DNA of 7,632 nucleotides from Giesbergeria sp. (GTDB lineage Bacteria; Pseudomonadota; Gammaproteobacteria; Burkholderiales; Burkholderiaceae_C). Positions 1-5,347 of the stretch are shown here, piece by piece. How positions within the stretch are numbered: position 1 is the stretch's first letter; each line of letters starts with the position of its first letter. The stretch spans positions 1 through 7,632 of the forward strand of contig JAGOCN010000072.1 of assembly GCA_017998735.1 (NCBI GenBank), in the 5' to 3' direction. A program made the position numbers and the translations under genes. The notes under the pieces are model-generated. The model was not told the DNA's origin. It made no database searches and saw only the letters and a program-made list of their open reading frames with translations.

Positions 1-117
1 GGTGCCCAGCAGCAGCCGGCTTTGAAAGGTCTGGCCGTACAGCACCAGTGCATCGGCGCTGGTGCTGTGGCTGTGGCTGGCGGAAGGCTCAGGGGTGAAA
101 TCGGAAATGGTTTGCAT
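1..117 (-). CDS. thiG: Thiazole synthase ThiG, N-terminal 39 codons (cut by window edge)
   Basis: Reading leftward from an ATG at 117-115, 39 codons stay open to the window edge, so only the N-terminus is visible. It begins MQTISDFTPEP, then a Ser/His-rich stretch, then ALVLYGQTFQSRLLLGT. That last part matches the first beta strand of ThiG (L-x-I/L-Y-G-x-x-F-x-S-R-L-x-x-G-T). ThiG is the cytoplasmic enzyme that condenses 1-deoxyxylulose 5-phosphate, dehydroglycine and ThiS-bound sulfur into the thiazole phosphate carboxylate. The active-site lysine lies outside the window. The gene starts 14 bp after the thiS stop and has no clear Shine-Dalgarno, which suggests translational coupling within a thiO-thiS-thiG operon. 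The identification rests on the short conserved segment plus the very strong context. Confidence 0.88.
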   Translation of the reverse strand, partial: MQTISDFTPEPSASHSHSTSADALVLYGQTFQSRLLLGT

Positions 118-131
118 GGCAGTGCGCGGCA

Positions 132-329
132 TCAGCCGCCGGTGACGGGAGAAATGACTTCCACGCTGTCGCCGTCCTGCAGCAGGTGGCGTGCGTGTTC
201 GGCGCTGGGCACAAAGGCGGTGTTGACGGCCACGGCAAAGGGCGGCCTGGCGCCCAGGGCGGCCAGCGCGTCCAGCAAGGTGGCGCCGTCGGGCAGCGCA
301 TGGGGGGTTTGGTTGATGGTGATGTGCAT
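132..329 (-). CDS. thiS: Sulfur carrier protein ThiS
   Basis: A 65-residue protein with the ubiquitin-like ThiS hallmarks: N-terminal MHITINQ, the central segment VAVNTAFVP, the DGDSVEVISPVTGG ending and a C-terminal Gly-Gly. In this family ThiF adenylates the last glycine and it is then converted to a thiocarboxylate that delivers sulfur to ThiG. The length equals the usual 65-67 residues. The start ATG (329-327) follows the thiO stop by 9 bp, and those bases are mostly T, so there is no Shine-Dalgarno; translation probably depends on ribosomes finishing thiO. No ThiF adenylyltransferase is visible in the window, so it must be encoded elsewhere or be replaced by a MoeB-type enzyme. Confidence 0.96.
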   Translation of the reverse strand: MHITINQTPHALPDGATLLDALAALGARPPFAVAVNTAFVPSAEHARHLLQDGDSVEVISPVTGG

Positions 330-338
330 GGCAAAAAA

Positions 339-1472
339 TCAGTGCAAGGCAGGTGCGCCCAGAGCGCCCTGCAGTTCCAGGTTCAGGTCAAAGGTGGCGG
401 CAAGGGGGGAGCGGCCGGTCTGCAGCAGCTCCAGCACCACGTCCAGCAGGGCCGGTGCAATCATGAAGCCGTGCCGGTACAAGCCGTTCACTTCCAGCAC
501 GCGCCTGGCGCTCTGGCGGATGGCGGGCAGGTTGTCGGGCAAGGTGGGGCGGCACTGGGTGGCGATTTCAACAATGCGCGCCTCGGCAAAGCCGGAATGC
601 ACCGCGTACGCCGCGCTCATCAGCTCCAGCGCCGAGCGCACGCTGGCGGGCGACAGGTCTTCGGACTCGATTTCGGTGGCGCCAATGACAAACAGGTGGT
701 CTTCCTTGGGCGCGATGTAGAGCGGGTAGCGCGGGTGTACCAGGCGCGTTGGGCGCTGCAAGCTCACTTCGGGCGCATGCACCCGCAGCACTTCGCCGCG
801 CACGCCGCGCAGCGCCTGCCATGCGGTGCGCGCGCCCAGGCCACGGCAGTCCAGCAGCCAGTCGGGCTGGCCGGGCGTGCCGGGGGCAAAGTTGCTGGGG
901 TCGTTGGGCGAGTTCCAGTGGACATCGACGCCCAGCTGCTCCATTGCGTGCGCCAGCGCGGCCAGCAGCTGGCGGTTGTCCAGCTGGCCTTCGCCGGGCA
1001 GGTACATGCCCTGGGCAAAGCGCCCCGCCAGTGCCGGCTCGGCCTGCGCCACGCCTTCGCTGCCCAATGCCTGCATGGCCGGCAGGGTCGGCAGCGCGGC
1101 ATGGGTGGTTTCAAACTGCAGGCGCAGGCGTGCGGCTTCCTGGGCGTCCTGGCGGTGCCAGACCACCAGCGTGCCGTTTTGCTGAAAAAACACCGGCATC
1201 TGCAGCTGCGCCAGCAATTGTGGCCAGCGGGTGAGCGCATGCATGCCCATGCGCACCACGCCCGGCTCGGTCACGGCCGACTCGGCCAGCGGCGCCAGCA
1301 TGGCGGCGGCCACACGAGCGGCGCTGCCCTGGCCGGAGGCGTCCTGCGCCTCGTGCACGGTCACTGCATGGCCGGCGCGTGCCAATGTCACAGCCAGCAG
1401 CCGGCCCATCAGGCCGGCGCCCAGAATGGCAAAGGAAGTTCGAGGTGCAGAGGAAAGTGGGGCAGTCGTCAT
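339..1472 (-). CDS. thiO: Glycine oxidase ThiO (FAD-dependent, thiamin thiazole synthesis)
   Basis: A 377-residue FAD-dependent amine oxidase of the DAO/glycine oxidase family. The N-terminal Rossmann dinucleotide motif GAGLMG is at residues 18-23, with the ribose-binding acidic residue (HEA, E41) at the end of the second strand. AAMLAP at 56-61 is the flavin-contact segment. C-terminal motifs RPTLPDNLPAI (about 308-318) and GLYRHGFMIAP (330-340) are typical of ThiO. ThiO oxidises glycine to the imine dehydroglycine used by ThiG; it replaces the radical-SAM enzyme ThiH in aerobic bacteria. It is the first gene of the leftward operon and lies directly behind a TPP riboswitch. The start at 1472 is supported by the Rossmann fold beginning at residue 13 and by a weak GGA Shine-Dalgarno 5 nt upstream. 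That Shine-Dalgarno sits inside an inverted repeat. Confidence 0.95.
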   Translation of the reverse strand: MTTAPLSSAPRTSFAILGAGLMGRLLAVTLARAGHAVTVHEAQDASGQGSAARVAAAMLAPLAESAVTEPGVVRMGMHALTRWPQLLAQLQMPVFFQQNGTLVVWHRQDAQEAARLRLQFETTHAALPTLPAMQALGSEGVAQAEPALAGRFAQGMYLPGEGQLDNRQLLAALAHAMEQLGVDVHWNSPNDPSNFAPGTPGQPDWLLDCRGLGARTAWQALRGVRGEVLRVHAPEVSLQRPTRLVHPRYPLYIAPKEDHLFVIGATEIESEDLSPASVRSALELMSAAYAVHSGFAEARIVEIATQCRPTLPDNLPAIRQSARRVLEVNGLYRHGFMIAPALLDVVLELLQTGRSPLAATFDLNLELQGALGAPALH

Positions 1473-1476
1473 CGTT

Positions 1477-1500
1477 GTCCGTTGGTGTGGCTACACGGAC
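1477..1500 (-). promoter_or_regulatory. Shine-Dalgarno-sequestering hairpin before thiO
   Basis: In the thiO mRNA leader, GTCCGT (1500-1495) and ACGGAC (1482-1477) are perfect 6-bp inverted repeats around a 12-nt loop. The loop can alternatively form a GTGT/ACAC inner stem. The 3' arm contains GGA, the only Shine-Dalgarno-like sequence before the ATG at 1472-1470, with a 5-nt spacer. Folding would therefore block initiation. Its position 24 nt after the aptamer makes it the natural expression platform of the TPP riboswitch. The repeat is seen directly; its role is inferred. Confidence 0.6.
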
Positions 1501-1523
1501 AAAACGGGCAGGTGCCGGTGATG

Positions 1524-1640
1524 GAAACTCCCCACGCCAGCATGACCTGGATCGGGTAACGGGGCGGCACTGCTGCGCTGCGGCTGCCCCAGGGTGTTTC
1601 TCAGTCCGCACCATCCAAAGTGGCGGGACACCCCTGTTTC
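1524..1640 (-). ncRNA. TPP riboswitch (THI element) upstream of thiO
   Basis: The minus-strand leader contains the diagnostic THI-box elements in order. P1 is GAAAC (1640-1636) with GTTTC (1528-1524). P2 is GGGTGT (1633-1628) with ACACCC (1597-1592). The pyrimidine-sensing CTGAGA is at 1604-1599. The pyrophosphate-sensing arm contains CCCGATCCAGGTCATGCTGG followed by CGTGGGGAG, close to the family consensus (CCTGATCTGG..AATGCCAGCGTAGGGA). The apical stem CCAG (1550-1547)/CTGG (1540-1537) inverts the usual CTGG/CCAG pair, a compensatory swap that supports a real helix. Bound thiamin diphosphate is expected to switch the downstream thiO-thiS-thiG operon off. An extra hairpin is inserted between P2 and P4. 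Confidence 0.95.
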
Positions 1641-1652
1641 GTCCTGGCAAGA

Positions 1653-1661
1653 ATTACAGCA
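1653..1661 (-). promoter_or_regulatory. Candidate extended -10 promoter for the thiO operon
   Basis: On the minus strand TGC followed by TGTAAT (-10 at 1658-1653) forms an extended -10 element with one mismatch to TATAAT. No good -35 hexamer is seen at the right distance, which an extended -10 can tolerate. The predicted start near 1645 places the first transcribed base about five nucleotides before riboswitch P1, a fitting leader start. This is a prediction from the motif only. Confidence 0.45.
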
Positions 1662-1698
1662 CAAGCCGCAGGTGCCCACCGCGGGCGGGTGCATAGGC

Positions 1699-1704
1699 CA
1701 TAAT
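1699..1704 (+). promoter_or_regulatory. Candidate -10 element for thiD (leaderless start)
   Basis: CATAAT, followed by a T-rich stretch, ends 7 nt before the thiD ATG. A normal -10 to start-site distance would put the first transcribed base at about 1710-1712, that is at or next to the ATG. No Shine-Dalgarno lies between the hexamer and the ATG. No convincing -35 was found, so the call is tentative. Confidence 0.4.
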
Positions 1705-1711
1705 TTTTACG

Positions 1712-2566
1712 ATGAACCCAACCTCTTCTGTGGCCACCCGTCCCGCACGCTATGCCCGGGTGCTTTCCATTGCCGGCTCCGACAGCGGCGGCGGCGCCGG
1801 CATCCAGGCCGACCTCAAGACCTTCAGCGCGCTCGGCTGCTACGGCATGACGGCCATCACCGCCATCACCGCGCAAAACACCCAGGGCGTGCGCGCCATC
1901 CACGGCATTCCGCCCGACATGCTGCGCGCGCAGATCGACGCCGTGGCCGAGGACATTGGCGTGGACGCGGTGAAGATCGGCATGCTGCACGACCCCGAAG
2001 TGGTGCGCGTGGTGGTCAAGGCCATTGCCCGCCACCAGATGCTGCAGGTGGTACTCGACCCGGTGATGGTGGCCACCAGCGGCGACCGGCTGATGGCGGA
2101 CGAGACGGTGGGCGTGCTGGTGCAGGAGCTGTTTCCGCGGGTCACCGTCATCACGCCCAACCTGGACGAAGCGGCGCTGCTGCTGGGCCGCAGCATTGAC
2201 GGCGCCGATGCGCTGGACGAAGCCGCCAGCGCGCTGCTGGCGCTGGGCGCGCCGGCGGTGCTGCTCAAGGGCGGGCACCTGCCGGGCGACCTGGTGGTGG
2301 ACGTGCTGGCCATGGCCGGCGGCGGGCGCCTGCGCCTGCAGTCGCCGCGCATTGCCACGCACAACGGCCATGGCACCGGCTGCACGCTGTCGGCCGCCAT
2401 TGCCGCGCACCTGGCGCTGGGCCTGCCGCTGCCGCAGGCGGTGGAGCAGGCGCGCGCCTACATCCTGGGCGCGATTGCCGCCGGGGCCGATGTGCACACC
2501 GGCCACGGCCACGGGCCGCTGAACCATGGTTACGCGCCGGTGGCGCAGCGCGTGCTGCGGGATTGA
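1712..2566 (+). CDS. thiD: Hydroxymethylpyrimidine/phosphomethylpyrimidine kinase ThiD
   Basis: A 284-residue ribokinase-fold kinase that phosphorylates hydroxymethylpyrimidine and then its monophosphate to HMP diphosphate, the pyrimidine partner joined to the thiazole by ThiE. Visible motifs are the substrate-binding AGSDSGGGAGIQAD (21-34), GCYGMTAITAITAQNT (42-57), LDPVMVATSG (115-124), ITPN (147-150), LLKGGH (184-189) and the anion-hole motif HGTGCTLSAAIAA (220-232) with the conserved cysteine at 224. The length is slightly above the usual 265-270 because of a roughly 15-residue N-terminal lead before the first strand. The ATG at 1712 is preceded by a -10-like CATAAT rather than a Shine-Dalgarno. 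It is transcribed divergently from thiO, so the riboswitch does not sit in its mRNA. A bifunctional ThiDE is excluded because the protein ends after the kinase domain. Confidence 0.96.
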   Translation: MNPTSSVATRPARYARVLSIAGSDSGGGAGIQADLKTFSALGCYGMTAITAITAQNTQGVRAIHGIPPDMLRAQIDAVAEDIGVDAVKIGMLHDPEVVRVVVKAIARHQMLQVVLDPVMVATSGDRLMADETVGVLVQELFPRVTVITPNLDEAALLLGRSIDGADALDEAASALLALGAPAVLLKGGHLPGDLVVDVLAMAGGGRLRLQSPRIATHNGHGTGCTLSAAIAAHLALGLPLPQAVEQARAYILGAIAAGADVHTGHGHGPLNHGYAPVAQRVLRD

Positions 2567-2599
2567 AAAAAACGGTGGGCATGCACACATCGCCCGCCG
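2566..2599. terminator. Terminator between convergent thiD and the SOUL gene
   Basis: CGGTGGGC (2573-2580) pairs with GCCCGCCG (2592-2599) around an 11-nt loop. In the plus-strand RNA the stem is 8 bp with one G-U pair, but its downstream tail is only moderately T-rich. In the minus-strand RNA the stem has one C-A mismatch and is followed at once by seven Ts (2572-2566), the classic intrinsic terminator layout. It most clearly ends the leftward transcript of the SOUL gene, and it may slow the thiD transcript as well. Confidence 0.6.
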
Positions 2600-2617
2600 G
2601 GTTCTTTCAACGACCGC

Positions 2618-3328
2618 TCAGGGCTCGCGCACCTGGACCTGCACCTCGTTGCGCCGCCACATCGGCAGCGTCCACGGCGGGTCGTAGCGCGCCAGCTGCG
2701 GCGCGCCCAGCGGCTGCAGGTTGCGCGACGCAATCCAGCGCTGCAGCTCCTCGGTTTTTTGCTGCACGCGCGCTGCCGTGTTCAGGCCCGAGTACGTCAC
2801 CACGGCCAGCACGGTGGGCGGCAGTTCGCGCAGCTGCACGGCAGGGTTGTTGGGGCGGGGCAGGGTGCCCAGCGTGTACTGGGCCGGCATGACGAAATGG
2901 ATGCGCCAGCGGGTGGCATCGTTCAGCGACGCCTGCGCTGCCGCGCCGCCCACCGGCTCTGCCGTCACCGGCGCGGTCATGGCAATCTTTTGCGAGCGGT
3001 TCAGGGGTTCGGCCACCACCGGGGCGGTCATGGCGATTTTTTCAGATGGCGTGCCGCCAGAAGCCTTGCCGCCAGACGCCTGCGACGGCGGGCCGGCCGC
3101 CTGGTTGTTGCCAAAGATGTAATCGGCAATCACCTTGAAACCCTGGGTGGAGGCGGCATCGCGGTCGCCTTCCACCAGGGTTTCGGCAACGATGGTGGCG
3201 CCGTAGCGGCGCAGCTGCAGTTCGCCGTCCTTGCCGCCTTTGGCCAGCAGTTCAAACGGGGCTTCTTCCACGGCCATGGCCCATCCTCCCAAAGTGATTC
3301 CCGCCCACAGCACCAGCCCCAGGCGCAT
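2618..3328 (-). CDS. SOUL-family heme-binding protein, exported
   Basis: The protein belongs to the SOUL/HBP heme-binding family. Hallmarks, numbered from the ATG at 3328, are ELQLRRYGATIVAET (36-50), the FKVIADYIFGNN segment (64-75) and the family signature KIAMTAPV, present twice (97-104 and 114-121). The C-terminal half has WRIHFVMP and a late PPWT...RRNEV. The N-terminus MRLGLVLWAGITLGGWAMA is a good signal peptide with an A-M-A cleavage site, so periplasmic location is likely. The frame extends upstream to an ATG at 3448 (GAAAG-type weak Shine-Dalgarno) and a GTG at 3481. I chose 3328 because those extra 40-51 residues are low-complexity, contain short direct repeats (gcaaggca units near 3387-3410) and would precede the signal peptide; the choice is uncertain since 3328 has no Shine-Dalgarno. 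The gene follows the Trp-rich gene on the same strand. The physiological role is unknown. Confidence 0.85.
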   Translation of the reverse strand: MRLGLVLWAGITLGGWAMAVEEAPFELLAKGGKDGELQLRRYGATIVAETLVEGDRDAASTQGFKVIADYIFGNNQAAGPPSQASGGKASGGTPSEKIAMTAPVVAEPLNRSQKIAMTAPVTAEPVGGAAAQASLNDATRWRIHFVMPAQYTLGTLPRPNNPAVQLRELPPTVLAVVTYSGLNTAARVQQKTEELQRWIASRNLQPLGAPQLARYDPPWTLPMWRRNEVQVQVREP

Positions 3329-3484
3329 GCGGTGCTGCCACGGCTGGCGCGGGCGGCGTGGCAGGCGCACGGTGCGCGGCGGGTTTGCAAGGCAAGGCAG
3401 CGCAAGGCAGGGGTCTGCCTGCGCCAGCGTTCCGGTCAGGTTCTGCATGGGGGCTCTTTCAGGGGGGCAGGGCAAAGGCACACG

Positions 3485-3706
3485 TTACACCCAGCCCTGC
3501 GCCCACACGGTGTCGTCCTGCAGCGCGCGCCAGGCCAGGGTCTGGCGCGCCTGCGAAAACACCGCCTCGATTTCCACCCATTCGATTTTTGCGCCTTCCA
3601 CTTCGGGCAGCACCACTTTGGTGACCAGAAAGTGCTTGTCCTTGTGCACCGGGTGCAGCGCGGTCCATTTGGTCTTCAGCAGTTTTTTGGGGCTCAGGGG
3701 GTTCAT
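3485..3706 (-). CDS. Small Trp-rich protein, TIGR02450 family
   Basis: A 73-residue protein that starts MNPLSPKKLLKTKWTA, continues KDKHFLVTKV and ends TLAWRALQDDTVWAQGWV. This is the pattern of the TIGR02450 Trp-rich family (NPxxPKKLLxSKWTAxxPxxKEKHFxV). Five tryptophans (W14, W43, W59, W68, W72) occur in 73 residues. The open frame runs further up to 3826, but the true start is the ATG at 3706: it has AAGGTG 6 nt upstream, and family similarity begins exactly there. The function of the family is not known; it is a basic cytoplasmic protein without signal or membrane segment. The stop lies 156 bp before the preferred SOUL start but only 3 bp before an in-frame GTG, so the two genes are probably co-transcribed. 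Confidence 0.88.
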   Translation of the reverse strand: MNPLSPKKLLKTKWTALHPVHKDKHFLVTKVVLPEVEGAKIEWVEIEAVFSQARQTLAWRALQDDTVWAQGWV

Positions 3707-3712
3707 GCAGCG

Positions 3713-3718
3713 CACCTT
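3713..3718 (-). promoter_or_regulatory. Ribosome binding site of the Trp-rich gene
   Basis: AAGGTG on the minus strand, 6 nt before the ATG at 3706. It selects this start over the longer reading frame that begins at 3826. Confidence 0.6.
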
Positions 3719-3813
3719 AAGAGGGTTTGAAAAACCAGTCAGGCCACCGGGATTCATGCCCTTCGGTGTGCCGACCCCGGATTGGGTCCAGGCGCGGCGC
3801 GGCGCCATCTCCC

Positions 3814-3819
3814 TAAAAT
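3814..3819 (+). promoter_or_regulatory. Candidate -10 element for the glutaredoxin gene (leaderless start)
   Basis: TAAAAT ends only 5 nt before the ATG at 3825, so a normal start distance would begin the mRNA at the ATG. The intervening CGGCC holds no Shine-Dalgarno. No clear -35 is visible in the GC-rich upstream DNA. Confidence 0.4.
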
Positions 3820-3824
3820 CGGCC

Positions 3825-4226
3825 ATGAAAATTTTTATCCGCTATTTCTTCCGGGGCGTGCGCACCGTGCTGGGCCCGGTGATGCTGCTCAAGGAAACCC
3901 TGACCCGGCCCAAGGCCCTGGCGCGTGCGACAGCCGATCAGGCCAAGGTGGACGCCGCCTGCAAGGACCTGGCGCTCTACCAGTACCAGACCTGCCCGTT
4001 CTGCATCAAGGTGCGCCAGGAAATGCACCGGCTGGCGCTGCCGCAGATTGCCCGCATCGACGCCCAGCAGCCCGGCCCGGCGCGCACCGAACTGATGAAG
4101 CGCGGCGGCCAGGCCAAGGTGCCCTGCCTGAAAATCACCCAGCCCAACGGCGACACGCGCTGGCTGTACGACTCGGACAAGATCATTTCCTACCTGCGCG
4201 TGCGCTTTGCGCCCGAGGGCGCCTGA
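3825..4226 (+). CDS. Glutaredoxin-like protein with hydrophobic N-terminal extension
   Basis: A 133-residue protein whose last 80 residues form a glutaredoxin or GST N-terminal thioredoxin fold. Strand LALYQYQ leads into the redox motif CPFC (C57 and C60), then the helix IKVRQEMHRL. The cis-proline strand is KVPCL (P100), and the WLYDSDKIISYL segment (113-124) carries the glutathione-contact region. It probably reduces disulfides or glutathione adducts with glutathione. The first 30 residues (MKIFIRYFFRGVRTVLGPVMLLKE) form a basic, hydrophobic or amphipathic segment that could attach the protein to the inner face of the membrane; the same architecture occurs in proteobacterial homologues. The start at 3825 is chosen because this segment begins there and a -10-like TAAAAT sits just upstream; the longer frame upstream overlaps the divergent gene. 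The true substrate is unknown. Confidence 0.88.
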   Translation: MKIFIRYFFRGVRTVLGPVMLLKETLTRPKALARATADQAKVDAACKDLALYQYQTCPFCIKVRQEMHRLALPQIARIDAQQPGPARTELMKRGGQAKVPCLKITQPNGDTRWLYDSDKIISYLRVRFAPEGA

Positions 4227-4553
4227 GCCCTTTGCATGAAGGAGCGGGGCGGGCGGGGATTGCCTGCCAGCCGCCCTCCGCCCTCTGTAATTCGCCATTT
4301 TCAATCTCCCAGTTCGCCAGTGCCGGCATTCTGAAATCCGCCCTTCCTGCGCTCGCAGGCACCCGCAAGGCACCGGCCCCTGCGCCGGCCTGGCTTCAAT
4401 CGCGCACGTGACAGACCGCGCTGGCGCGCCCGCCCACAATCCGCTCGCCTGTCTGTGCTGTGCCGGTGTTCCGGCGCAGCAGCGCAGACGGGCCGCCGGC
4501 AGGCGCGGCGCATTGCAACCCCATTCCCACCCAGTCACAGGAGACCCCCACCC
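4227..4553 (+). other. Intergenic region between glutaredoxin and SDR genes, no gene found
   Basis: No open frame here has family-like sequence. What can be seen: a GC stem GGGCGG (4251-4256)/CCGCCC (4271-4276) soon after the glutaredoxin stop, without a T tract; a TTCGCCA direct repeat at 4291-4297 and 4313-4319, 22 bp apart, in a locally AT-richer stretch; a small stem CCTGC (4346-4350)/GCAGG (4355-4359); and a possible -10 CACAAT at 4435-4440 with no well-spaced -35. A GTGACA at 4408-4413 resembles a -35 but is 21 bp away. The SDR promoter is presumably in the right half. Confidence 0.5.
4539..4544 (+). promoter_or_regulatory. Ribosome binding site of the SDR gene
   Basis: AGGAGA located 9 nt before the ATG at 4554. 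It fixes the SDR start there rather than at the in-frame GTG at 4455. Confidence 0.75.
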
Positions 4554-5345
4554 ATGGCACGCACCCTTCAGCAATTGCTCGACCTGAGCGGCAAGACGGC
4601 CCTGGTCACCGGCGGATCGCGCGGCCTGGGGCTGCAGATGGCGCAGGCGCTGGGCGAGGCCGGCGCGCGCGTGGTCATCAGTTCGCGCAAGGCGGACGAC
4701 CTGGAGCAGGCCACGGCGCAGCTGCAGGAGCGCGGCATTGACGCCCGCTGGATTGCCGCCGACTGCGCGCAGGAAGCGGGCGTGCAGCACCTGGTGGACG
4801 AAACGCTGCAGCGCATGGGCGATGTGGACATTCTGGTGAACAACGCTGGCGCCACCTGGGGCGCCCCGGCCGAGGACCACCCGGTCGAGGCCTGGGACAA
4901 GGTGATGAACCTGAACGTGCGCGGCTACTTTCTGCTCAGCCAGCAGATTGCCAAGCGCAGCATGATCGGGCGGCGCAGCGGCGCCATCATCAACGTCGCC
5001 TCCATTGCCGGGCTGGGCGGCAACATGGGCGGCCTCAAAACCCTGGCCTACAACACCTCCAAGGGCGCGGTCATCAATTTCACACGCGCACTGGCTTGCG
5101 AATGGGGGCACCACGGCATCCGCGTCAACGCCATCTGCCCGGGCTTCTTTCCCAGCCGCATGACGGTGGGCACGCTCAAGGCCATGGGCGAGGAAGCCCT
5201 GGCCGCGCACGCGCCTCTGGGCCGGCTGGGCGACGACGAAGACCTGAAGGGCCTGTGCGTGCTGTACGCGTCCGACGCCGGCAAGCACATCACCGGCCAG
5301 TGGCTGGCGGTGGACGGCGGCGTGAGCGCAGCGGTGGGCGGCTGA
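4554..5345 (+). CDS. SDR family NAD(P)-dependent oxidoreductase
   Basis: A 263-residue classical short-chain dehydrogenase/reductase. The cofactor motif TGGSRGLG is at 19-26, NNAG at 96-99, and the catalytic tetrad can be placed as N121 (NLNVRG), S150 (NVASIAG), Y166 and K170 (YNTSK). The C-terminus PGFFPSRM...ITGQWLAVDGG is typical of the FabG/gluconate 5-dehydrogenase-like branch. The residues SRK at 44-46 after the second beta strand favour NADP(H), as an inference. It would reduce a ketone or 3-oxoacyl substrate, or oxidise the alcohol; the substrate cannot be read from sequence. It is the first gene of a two-gene unit: its TGA is followed 2 bp later by the ATG of a hotdog thioesterase, so the two are very likely translated together. 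This suggests an acyl-CoA or acyl-thioester context. Confidence 0.93.
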   Translation: MARTLQQLLDLSGKTALVTGGSRGLGLQMAQALGEAGARVVISSRKADDLEQATAQLQERGIDARWIAADCAQEAGVQHLVDETLQRMGDVDILVNNAGATWGAPAEDHPVEAWDKVMNLNVRGYFLLSQQIAKRSMIGRRSGAIINVASIAGLGGNMGGLKTLAYNTSKGAVINFTRALACEWGHHGIRVNAICPGFFPSRMTVGTLKAMGEEALAAHAPLGRLGDDEDLKGLCVLYASDAGKHITGQWLAVDGGVSAAVGG

Positions 5346-5347
5346 GC

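Noticed and set aside
1501..1522. Intrinsic terminator in the riboswitch leader (small GC stem followed by TTTT in the RNA)
   Set aside because: The stem is only about 3-4 bp with a C-C mismatch and the T run is four bases; those bases fit better as part of the anti-sequestor pairing.
186..1559. 457-codon plus-strand open frame opposite thiO
   Set aside because: It lies antisense to clear thiS and thiO, has a composition rich in G, A, Q, H and R, and shows no family motifs; long shadow frames are expected in GC-rich DNA.
3707..3826. 40-residue N-terminal extension of the Trp-rich protein
   Set aside because: It would overlap the divergent glutaredoxin start, and AAGGTG plus family similarity point to the ATG at 3706.
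4455..4553. N-terminal extension of the SDR from a GTG at 4455
   Set aside because: The SDR fold begins just after the ATG at 4554, which has a good AGGAGA; the extension would cover the Shine-Dalgarno.
3813..5288. 491-codon minus-strand open frame opposite glutaredoxin and SDR
   Set aside because: It spans two well-supported plus-strand genes and their intergenic region and has no recognisable domain.
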